DNA of 14,188 bases from Clostridium sp. (GTDB lineage Bacteria > Bacillota_A > Clostridia > Lachnospirales > Lachnospiraceae): the NCBI GenBank assembly GCA_023666975.1, contig JAMPAW010000083.1, forward strand, positions 1 through 14,188. Reading direction: 5' to 3'. Each line of letters begins with the position of its first letter. Position 1 is the first letter of the stretch. The position numbers and the translations under genes were made by a program. Below, piece by piece: positions 1 to 5,972 of this stretch. The notes beneath the pieces were generated by a model. It was not told the DNA's origin. It saw only the letters and a program-made list of their open reading frames with translations, and did no database searches.

Positions 1-76
1 TTCGCAGCTGCTTTCTCTGTTTTCCTGCCGCTGCACTCGTTTTGACGCCTCTTTTTTCAGCGCCGCAACGGATTTA

Positions 77-105
77 ATCTTAGCACAAGGGATTTTCCTT
101 GTCAA
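77..105 (-). promoter_or_regulatory. Strong sigma-A-type promoter firing off the left edge (possible stable-RNA leader)
   Basis: On the minus strand a perfect -35 TTGACA (100-105) is followed by a 17-base spacer and the -10 TAAGAT (77-82), placing the start near position 70. Upstream of the -35 the minus strand carries A-tracts (about 106-125), which resemble an UP element. The transcribed stretch 1-66 is more GC-rich than the DNA around it and contains no obvious start codon with a ribosome binding site. A strong promoter, an UP-like element and a GC-rich non-coding leader suggest an rRNA or tRNA operon starting to the left. That last step is inference, because the RNA gene itself is not in the window. 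Confidence 0.6.
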
Positions 106-145
106 CACCTTTTCTGAAATTTTTTGACATATTTTTTAATTGTAT

Positions 146-850
146 TTATAAGAATAAAACACGCGTCAAATCTCCCACAATATCTAGTAGTACGTTGTTA
201 TCATACAACAATTTTAAGATTGAAGACTGACTAATCTGGGCAATTATCTCTCGACTCCACTCAAAAGGACTGGCAATCGACAAGAGAAGAAAAAATATCC
301 AGATTAACATAAGCCCCTTCATTGCTCCCAGCATGCCTCCTCCTACCTTATCAATGGAATGAATAATAGGAAGCTTGGCTAAACTGCCAGCAGATTTACC
401 GAGAAAATAAAAGAACAATCGACAAAACAAAAAGAGAAACAAAAAAACTGCTGCATTCAAAATAACAACCGCAACAGATTTTGCAATATACTCATAGACA
501 CCGGTCACCTCTAATGCCTTATACATATCCGAATTATTGTTATCAAGAATATTGGCCTTGATTGTCTCCGGCAAAGGCAGTTCATTTATTATGGCTACCT
601 GAATCCCCTTTGTCGCCTGTTCACCCAATTCGGAAAACTGCAATTCTTCCTCTATATACACTGCAATTTTGTCGTCTATCTGTGTGCGCTCTTCCAGAAA
701 CCCGCTAACATACGGTGAAACATAATTAGCCACAATAATACTTACCACCAGACCTGCCACGGAAATAATCACTTTAAACAAGCCTTGAATCCATCCGACT
801 AGCACACATATACAAAACACAATTCCGATTACCATACAAACTATATTCAT
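146..850 (-). CDS. CvpA family membrane protein
   Basis: This 234-residue integral membrane protein resembles the CvpA (colicin V production) family. It has hydrophobic segments at about residues 2-20, 24-44, 122-148 and 172-193. The middle region (about 50-115) is polar and probably faces one side of the membrane. The glycine-rich IDKVGGGMLGAMKGL at about 167-180 leading into the last membrane span is the family's usual signature. It starts 2 bases after the stop of the DUF5711 gene, with an AAAAGGA ribosome binding site inside the end of that gene, so the two are almost certainly cotranscribed and perhaps translationally coupled. CvpA proteins are tied to envelope homeostasis in other bacteria, but the molecular function is not settled. 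No hairpin terminator is visible after its stop. The family call is firm; the function is not. Confidence 0.85.
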   Translation of the reverse strand: MNIVCMVIGIVFCICVLVGWIQGLFKVIISVAGLVVSIIVANYVSPYVSGFLEERTQIDDKIAVYIEEELQFSELGEQATKGIQVAIINELPLPETIKANILDNNNSDMYKALEVTGVYEYIAKSVAVVILNAAVFLFLFLFCRLFFYFLGKSAGSLAKLPIIHSIDKVGGGMLGAMKGLMLIWIFFLLLSIASPFEWSREIIAQISQSSILKLLYDNNVLLDIVGDLTRVLFL

Positions 851-852
851 AT

Positions 853-2133
853 CTATTCCTTTTTACCTTCGTACTTAATTCTTATCACTTCCGAACCGCT
901 GTCGTACAAGACAATGTAACGTCGGCTATATCCTGTCGGCACAATATCCGTCACATTTTTTTGAAATGCATAAGAAAATTTTAATTTGCCTTTAATTGTA
1001 TAAATGCGACATTCCGTGCCCCCGGTAAAAACAATTTCATCATTCCGCAATCTTACCTTATTATAATCAAAATCAATTTTGAGTGACATAACCTTATGAC
1101 CGCTGGTATTATAAAGCTCCAGCATGTAAGGCACATCGTCTTTGTCACTGGGCACTACTACCCCGATATAATCAGAATTATAAATAACACTGCGAATCTC
1201 TTCCTCAAAGGCGATTACTGCTTTCTCGCTGGGTTTTTCTTTCATCGAATAAATAATAATCTGATTATCCCCAAATGCACAAACCGTATTATTATCCAAA
1301 AATTCTATTTTGGGAATCACCGTGTTTTCTAACTGATATCCACCCATCAGACCGTCGGCATTCTCGTTCTGACCCACAGGTCCAAAATTATAGGCAGCCA
1401 AACTATATTTGGTCTGTGCACCGTCAATACTCAAATATGCAGAAAAGAGCTTCTCTCCGTCCTCAGACAGATCAATGTCCATCGGATATCCACTTTGCTC
1501 AAGAGTAGTTTGATTCTCGGTAATCTGTTGACCGTTCTTATCATAAATATTGATATAATTTGCATGCTTACCCTCAAGGATAACTGCAAATTCGCCCTGA
1601 CTGGCCACTGCGATATCACAAATCTGATAAGGCATCGCAGAATTACTCACTTTACCTGCTTTGTTAAATATGTAGACATCATTTCCATTCAAATCTGCAA
1701 TCGCTACATACTCTCCTGACACATCTGCGCAGGGCATTTTCATGGCAAAGGTTTCATTCCAGACTGCCTCCCCCTTTTCGTTCACATAAATCGCACCATC
1801 CTTGCTAAATTTGAGCAGAGCATTCTGATAAGGGACATAATCCACCATGGAAGCATTCTTTACTCCCGTTTCCTCCACCACTTCATAGTCATTATAACCA
1901 TTGCCAAACAGAAAAGAAGAGGCAAAGAGCACAACTGCAGCGATAATCACCACTACAACTACACCTATTCCCAAGCCTGACAGTCGTTCCCGGACAAAGG
2001 CTGTATCCTCCTCATCTTCATCTGCCACTTCTTGACCGTTTTCCTTTGGCAGCTGCTCATTTTCATATACAAAAAACGGCTGTCTGACATCCTCTTTATT
2101 GTTTTTGTTCTCTCCGGGTGTTTTTCTGCTCAT
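853..2133 (-). CDS. DUF5711 family membrane-anchored protein
   Basis: This 426-residue protein has a charged, acidic N-terminal cytoplasmic tail (about 1-50), one strong transmembrane helix (about 54-75, rich in Val/Ile/Ala) and a large outer domain (76-426). The outer domain is made of short beta-strand repeats such as DGAIYVNEKGEAVW and DVYIFNKAGK, which suggests a beta-propeller-like fold. The architecture fits DUF5711, an uncharacterised family of Lachnospiraceae. I place the start at 2133 (MSRKTPGEN), which has an AAGGAAAGG ribosome binding site 8 bases upstream. The reading frame stays open to 2316, but that would overlap the end of the upstream LysM gene and add an unlikely N-terminus. 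A TATAAT at 2165-2170 just upstream could give extra transcription, but its -35 is poor. The gene lies between the LysM gene and cvpA in the same direction. Family assignment is from memory of its pattern. Confidence 0.8.
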   Translation of the reverse strand: MSRKTPGENKNNKEDVRQPFFVYENEQLPKENGQEVADEDEEDTAFVRERLSGLGIGVVVVVIIAAVVLFASSFLFGNGYNDYEVVEETGVKNASMVDYVPYQNALLKFSKDGAIYVNEKGEAVWNETFAMKMPCADVSGEYVAIADLNGNDVYIFNKAGKVSNSAMPYQICDIAVASQGEFAVILEGKHANYINIYDKNGQQITENQTTLEQSGYPMDIDLSEDGEKLFSAYLSIDGAQTKYSLAAYNFGPVGQNENADGLMGGYQLENTVIPKIEFLDNNTVCAFGDNQIIIYSMKEKPSEKAVIAFEEEIRSVIYNSDYIGVVVPSDKDDVPYMLELYNTSGHKVMSLKIDFDYNKVRLRNDEIVFTGGTECRIYTIKGKLKFSYAFQKNVTDIVPTGYSRRYIVLYDSGSEVIRIKYEGKKE

Positions 2134-2257
2134 AGCCGATACCTTTCCTTCACTTATCCTTCGCATTATACGCATTAAGTATATCACATTTCCCGAAAAG
2201 GTACTACCCTCTTTTCCCAAAGTCAGGTAATCTATTTTCCCGGCAAATGCCATCCCA

Positions 2258-3379
2258 TTAATCCACAGTGGGAATAATAATCCTGTCTCCCTCGTGGATT
2301 TCATCTGATTCTCCAAATCCGTTCGCCTCCATTAGTTCAGCCACATAACCCACCGAATTATACATTTTAAAGCTGATAGACGACAGTGTGTCTCCATTTT
2401 GTACGGTATAATACTGCGGTAGATTTGCTGCAGCAGCACGCACCTTGGAAGTTTCCGACTTTGACATCTCATTCTCTTTCCCTGCACTCTCTTCTTGTCC
2501 GTCATGTCCATCGCTCTCCGCAGCTTCACCGACTTCCACCAGTTCTTCATGCGCAAAAACACCTGTCGCAAGCAGCCTTGTCTGTAACAGGTCCAACATC
2601 TGATAATTGGAAAAAACTGCAACACCAAGGGCAAACACAGCGATGGTCAGACCCGAACAAATTACATACAGACGGCGATTCATCCGTTCCATTCTGGCAT
2701 TATGTGCCCGTTCTTCCATAATTTTCCGATAGTTGCGCAGCACAGCCTCATCTTTTTCTTCTACCTCATCAGTCTCCTTCGGTGCTGCATTTCCTTTGGC
2801 TTCAATCATAAAATTCTGCATAGCCTCATTACGGGCATAATATATGTAATATCCGCTCTGCCGCCTCAGGCATTCCCCTTCGGTCAGATAAAAAGCGTCC
2901 TCTCCCTCAAGGGAATCCATGATATAGAGCACTTTATTCGCTCCGGCAAAGTTGTCCATATGCAGTTTTACAATCATATCGTTTACTTCCGTAGAAAAAC
3001 CCATACGGGACAAAAACCAGCCAACCACCTCCAAGTCAGGAAAATGTGTTTTTACCTCCTGATAAATATAACTCCACGTTTCTCCCTCAAAGGTCGCTTC
3101 CTCCAAATCCAATTCCAGATTCTGCGCCGCCAGTGCACCACTGACAAAAATCACCACACCGTTTTCTCCCTTTTCGCATTCCCCCACCAGGATTGCACCT
3201 CTGGCAAAGGTTGAATTTGGATTTGCAAGCTGCGTCAGATAAGTCATCACATAATCCTCAATATAAATCCGCCGCTCTCCTGTCGGCATTCCTATCTGCC
3301 TGATATTTTTGGGCAGCGTAATTCCCGCAAAAATGTCTTCCTCCGTCTGCTCATTTTTGTCGTAGACAAGCTCTATCAT
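2258..3379 (-). CDS. LysM membrane protein with a degenerate MPN/JAMM-like N-terminal domain
   Basis: This 373-residue protein has four parts. Residues about 26-183 resemble the MPN/JAB (JAMM) fold, with an LEVVGW strand at about 116-121 and a later VLYIMD strand. A charged linker (about 198-235) ends in Arg-rich sequence before a single transmembrane helix (237-257), which predicts a cytoplasmic N-terminus. An acidic, probably disordered stalk then leads to a C-terminal LysM domain (about 322-370, YYTVQNGDTLSSISFKMY), which would bind peptidoglycan. The JAMM metal motif HxHx7Sx2D is absent: GWFLSRMGF stands where GWxHSHPGF is expected, so catalysis is unlikely. I chose the start at 3379 (MIELVYDKN) because an AAAGGAA site precedes it and the candidate promoter lies upstream. 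The longer frame from 3475 would begin upstream of that promoter's -10. ATG at 3388 is an alternative. LysM is certain; the MPN relation is inferred by eye. Confidence 0.85.
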   Translation of the reverse strand: MIELVYDKNEQTEEDIFAGITLPKNIRQIGMPTGERRIYIEDYVMTYLTQLANPNSTFARGAILVGECEKGENGVVIFVSGALAAQNLELDLEEATFEGETWSYIYQEVKTHFPDLEVVGWFLSRMGFSTEVNDMIVKLHMDNFAGANKVLYIMDSLEGEDAFYLTEGECLRRQSGYYIYYARNEAMQNFMIEAKGNAAPKETDEVEEKDEAVLRNYRKIMEERAHNARMERMNRRLYVICSGLTIAVFALGVAVFSNYQMLDLLQTRLLATGVFAHEELVEVGEAAESDGHDGQEESAGKENEMSKSETSKVRAAAANLPQYYTVQNGDTLSSISFKMYNSVGYVAELMEANGFGESDEIHEGDRIIIPTVD

Positions 3380-3452
3380 CTTCCTCATTTCCTTTCTGTA
3401 CCATATTTCATTTCTCCCTATATAATCCGGTATCATTTCCCTCTCGTAGGCT

Positions 3453-3480
3453 ACCATAACACAAATGCTTTTCATGTCTA
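3453..3480 (-). promoter_or_regulatory. Candidate promoter of the LysM-DUF5711-cvpA operon
   Basis: On the minus strand TAGACA (3475-3480) and TATGGT (3453-3458) are 16 bases apart, giving a sigma-A-like promoter with a start near 3446, about 65 bases ahead of the chosen LysM start codon. Both hexamers match consensus imperfectly, so confidence is moderate. The position supports the start at 3379. Confidence 0.4.
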
Positions 3481-3561
3481 AAAATGTACTTCTTTCAACA
3501 AAAATGTCCGCAATATCCGTTATTTTTTTTCTTTTCTATATAAAATGCGACACTTCCGGAC

Positions 3562-3575
3562 GGTCTGACCAGACC
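3562..3575. repeat. Short perfect dyad between divergent genes
   Basis: GGTCTG-AC-CAGACC is a perfect 6-bp inverted repeat in the 290-base region between the LysM gene and yyaC, flanked by CCGG on both sides and followed on the plus strand by a T-rich run. It could be a regulator binding site, or a 5-bp hairpin acting as a terminator for leftover plus-strand transcription. Nothing in the sequence decides between them. Confidence 0.35.
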
Positions 3576-3600
3576 CGGTTTTTATCTTTTTCGCTTTCTC

Positions 3601-3631
3601 TGTCTAAAACAGGCTCAAAACGTTCATACTT
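3601..3631 (+). promoter_or_regulatory. Tentative forespore-type (sigma-G-like) promoter for yyaC
   Basis: TGTCTA (3601-3606), an 18-base spacer and CATACTT (3625-3631) resemble the Bacillus sigma-G consensus TGAATA-N17/18-CATACTA, with 4 of 6 and 6 of 7 matches. The start would fall about 30 bases before the yyaC ATG. Forespore expression is known for yyaC in Bacillus subtilis, which motivated the search, so this is suggestive only. Confidence 0.3.
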
Positions 3632-3669
3632 TTCATACAATAACTTACAGGAAACAAGGAGACCGGATT

Positions 3670-4332
3670 ATGACACAGTGTTATTACAATGCTTTTGAAG
3701 AGAATGCTGCGCTGGAACTAAAAAAAGAGCTTCATCAGACTATAGAAGATAATGCCAATTCTGCGGAGGACATTATTATATTATGTATCGGCACAGACCG
3801 TGCCACTGGAGACTGTCTGGGACCGCTGGTAGGTGAGTATTTAAAGGAAGCTGTTCCCCACGTTCCGGTCTACGGAACTTTAGCACATCCGGTTCACGCA
3901 CTCAATCTCGATGAAACCATTCAGGAAATTTATGAGGAGCATCCCAATCCTTTCGTCATTGCAATTGATGCCTCCCTCGGTATTCCCGAACATATCGGTT
4001 ATGCCACATTAAGTAAGACACCTTTGATTCCCGGAAAAGGGGTCAATAAAAAACTGCCTGCAATAGGAAATCTCTCTATCACAGGCATTGTAAATGTTGC
4101 CGGTTTTCCAAATTCAATTCTTTTGCAAAGCACCCGGCTTCACACAGTAATGACTCTGGCAAATTGTATCAGCAGTGCACTCTACTGGTATTTTCTGGAC
4201 GCTCAGCGCCCCGCACCCTTATATGCTGCAATCGCTTCAGACACAGTATCTGCCGTGCCGTCCTCCATCAATGAAATCAAATCTGCCACCCTGCCCGGAG
4301 TGCAGAACTCCTTACCTAAAATTGCACCATAA
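3670..4332 (+). CDS. yyaC: YyaC-type spore protein (DUF1256, putative GPR-like protease fold)
   Basis: This 220-residue protein has the YyaC/DUF1256 hallmarks: ILCIGTDRATGDCLGPLVG (37-55), GTLAHPVHALNL (69-80), FVIAIDASLG (95-104), PGKGVNKKLP (121-130) and SITGIVNVAGF (136-146). The family is related to the germination protease/HybD fold and is sporulation-linked. A proteolytic role is often proposed but not demonstrated. The ATG at 3670 follows AAGGAG with an 8-base spacing. The recognisable family core ends near residue 178 (YWYFLDAQ). The remaining 42 residues are encoded entirely antisense to the last codons of the convergent coiled-coil gene, so this tail is probably a recent extension after loss of an earlier stop. 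Divergent from the LysM gene, it points to an endospore-forming host. Confidence 0.9.
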   Translation: MTQCYYNAFEENAALELKKELHQTIEDNANSAEDIIILCIGTDRATGDCLGPLVGEYLKEAVPHVPVYGTLAHPVHALNLDETIQEIYEEHPNPFVIAIDASLGIPEHIGYATLSKTPLIPGKGVNKKLPAIGNLSITGIVNVAGFPNSILLQSTRLHTVMTLANCISSALYWYFLDAQRPAPLYAAIASDTVSAVPSSINEIKSATLPGVQNSLPKIAP

Positions 4333-5318
4333 TTATTGGCAATGGCAATGGAAGAGTTCTGAATATCCTCGTTCAGGGTCGCCATTTGCTCCTCCAAGGC
4401 TTCCAGATTATCCTTCATCTCCTCCAAACGCCCCAGCCGCCGGTCATTTACCTCGTTCGTCAGCACCTGCTTCGTCTCATTCTCAAAGATTGTCATGGCG
4501 TCCTGCTTATCCTGGCTAATCTGGTTTAGCTCCTCCTCCAGCTCCGCCAGTTTATCGTCATATTTATCCAGACCATACTGGCTGTCATCTCTGTCACGGT
4601 TTATCTTATTGCGAATCGCTTTCATCTGACGTTTGTTTGCCGCAATCCGGTCCATTATGCTGCGCCCCTCGGACAGAGTGTCAAAATGCTTAAGCTTTGT
4701 CTTATTTAAAATTAAAATATAAATGAGTCCAAGCAAAAATAACGTCAATGAAACCGTGAGTGTACACAAAATGGTCAAATGCTTGCTCCCTTTAAAGAAT
4801 ACATTTACCGAGAGTAAATACATAATCGTCGGAATCCCTAAGTAAACAATCAGCATTCCCGCCAACAGAAGGAAAAACTCATAAATGCGTTTTGTCATGA
4901 ACATGGCATAGTATAATCTCGACCGGCAAAAAGAGGGAACATGCTGCGCTTTAAACAGGGTTTTCATCTCTACCTGCAGCTGTCGGTTCTCCTCTGCCAA
5001 ATCAGCCGTTTCCTCCGACACACGCTCGTCCACCCGTCTGGACTTTGCCTTATCCCGTTTTGTTCTCACTTTACGGCTTCGCCCCTTATTGGCGTCAATC
5101 TGATCGTCATATACCTTCTCAATCTCGCTTTTTCTTCTGCGGATTGTCTGGGCAATCTCGTCCTTAATCGACTTATCCTCGGCAGCAATCGCCTTTTTCA
5201 AATTCTTTTCCTGATTCTTATATTCTGCCAGCTCCTGTTTCAACTGCTCCACTGCTTCTAAATCTGTCTGAACCTGATACAGATAGTCCACATTTTCATT
5301 AAACACATTACTCTGCAT
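4203..5318 (-). CDS. Unrecognised two-TM coiled-coil protein
   Basis: I do not recognise this 371-residue protein as a named family. Residues 10-120 and 215-320 are rich in Glu, Lys, Gln and Leu in heptad-like patterns and should form coiled coils; the first contains a very basic patch (about 79-95). Between them lie two membrane segments (about 146-171 and 181-204) joined by a short loop, so both coiled coils should face the same side, probably the cytoplasm. A compact C-terminus (339-366, FCTPGRVADLISLMEDG) resembles a short helical tail seen at the ends of several clostridial proteins. The start has GAGAGG 7 bases upstream. Its last 43 codons overlap yyaC head-on. The domain order resembles membrane-tethered scaffold or sensor proteins, but no enzymatic motif is visible. 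Confidence 0.8.
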   Translation of the reverse strand: MQSNVFNENVDYLYQVQTDLEAVEQLKQELAEYKNQEKNLKKAIAAEDKSIKDEIAQTIRRRKSEIEKVYDDQIDANKGRSRKVRTKRDKAKSRRVDERVSEETADLAEENRQLQVEMKTLFKAQHVPSFCRSRLYYAMFMTKRIYEFFLLLAGMLIVYLGIPTIMYLLSVNVFFKGSKHLTILCTLTVSLTLFLLGLIYILILNKTKLKHFDTLSEGRSIMDRIAANKRQMKAIRNKINRDRDDSQYGLDKYDDKLAELEEELNQISQDKQDAMTIFENETKQVLTNEVNDRRLGRLEEMKDNLEALEEQMATLNEDIQNSSIAIANNYGAILGKEFCTPGRVADLISLMEDGTADTVSEAIAAYKGAGR

Positions 5319-5379
5319 AAATCTGCCTCTCTTTCACACCATCCGTCGTGTTTTCTCCCCGATGACATACAATACTCCT

Positions 5380-5408
5380 ATATTAACAAACCTATCTTAT
5401 AAATACAA
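5380..5408 (-). promoter_or_regulatory. Candidate promoter of the coiled-coil protein gene
   Basis: On the minus strand TTGTAT (5403-5408), a 17-base spacer and TAATAT (5380-5385) form a plausible sigma-A promoter about 60 bases ahead of the start codon. The region is AT-rich, so chance matches are possible. Confidence 0.4.
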
Positions 5409-5474
5409 CTCTTTTCGATATTTTCCGTCATCTATTTATGTACAAAGTTTCATAATCTTTTAATATTTATACCA

Positions 5475-5508
5475 TTGTTTTTACAGCCTATTTATTATAT
5501 ACTATAGA
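5475..5508 (+). promoter_or_regulatory. Candidate promoter of the CBS-domain gene
   Basis: Two overlapping solutions have exactly 17-base spacing: TTGTTT (5475-5480) with TATACT (5498-5503), and TTTACA (5480-5485) with TATAGA (5503-5508). Either would start transcription about 20-25 bases before the coding region. The 5319-5532 gap is the divergent regulatory region for this gene and the coiled-coil gene and holds nothing else I can support. Confidence 0.45.
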
Positions 5509-5532
5509 TAAATTCCAACCAGAGAAAGGCAG

Positions 5533-5943
5533 GTGACATTCATTAATATACTATTCTTTTTAACTCCCAAGGCCGAAGTTGCTTTTCTGGGGGATAACTT
5601 TTCACTTCGACAGGTTTTAGAAAAAATGGAATATCATCAGTATTCCTCTCTTCCTATTCTCAATGATGACGGAGAATACATAGGGACGCTGACACAAGGA
5701 GATATTTTGTGGTATCTTTGCCACAATGATATTTCAACTGTATTAAAAGGACCGGAGAAACTCCAGCTAATGGATGTACCAAGACGGAATGATTATACCC
5801 CGGTTAATGCAAGCTCCAACATGGAGGATTTACTGTCCAAAATTATTCAGCAAAATTTTGTTCCCGTCGTAGATGATTGTGACAAATTTATCGGCATCAT
5901 CACCAGACGTGATGTAATACAGTATTACAGTGACCGTACATAA
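5533..5943 (+). CDS. Small protein with tandem CBS domains
   Basis: This protein of about 133-136 residues consists of two CBS motifs (about 12-67 and 80-133) and little else. Each ends in the typical CBS pattern: IGTLTQGDILWYL and IGIITRRDVIQYY. A CBS pair binds adenosine nucleotides or similar ligands, so a stand-alone pair is likely a sensor acting on an unknown partner. The start is unusual. GTG at 5533 is the first conventional start but has only a weak AAAGG 3 bases away. Related proteins, as I remember them, begin M-N-I-x-FFLTPK, which here corresponds to an ATT codon at 5542. AGGTGA 5 bases ahead of that ATT would be a good ribosome binding site, so true initiation may be at ATT. The gene ends inside a bidirectional terminator shared with the convergent HD-GYP gene. 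Confidence 0.85.
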   Translation: MTFINILFFLTPKAEVAFLGDNFSLRQVLEKMEYHQYSSLPILNDDGEYIGTLTQGDILWYLCHNDISTVLKGPEKLQLMDVPRRNDYTPVNASSNMEDLLSKIIQQNFVPVVDDCDKFIGIITRRDVIQYYSDRT

Positions 5944-5971
5944 AAAAGTTCAGCCTAAGCTGAACTTTTTT
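5942..5971. terminator. Bidirectional intrinsic terminator
   Basis: A perfect 13-bp stem (5942-5954 with 5959-5971) around the loop CTAA has GTTCAGC/GCTGAAC at its core and A6/T6 arms. It acts as a rho-independent terminator on both strands. It sits between the stop codons of the convergent CBS gene and HD-GYP gene. Confidence 0.9.
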
Positions 5972-5972
5972 A

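Noticed and set aside
2134..2316. 61-residue N-terminal extension of the DUF5711 protein
   Set aside because: It would overlap the LysM gene's end, and the MSRKTPGEN start at 2133 has a proper ribosome binding site.
2702..3214. 170-codon plus-strand open frame opposite the LysM gene
   Set aside because: It is antisense to a gene with clear domains, has no ribosome binding site or family pattern, and its composition (many Phe, Leu, His, Cys) is typical of a shadow frame.
3380..3475. 32-residue N-terminal extension of the LysM protein
   Set aside because: The upstream ATG lies ahead of the predicted transcription start and lacks a good ribosome binding site; MIELVYDKN at 3379 is a better fit.
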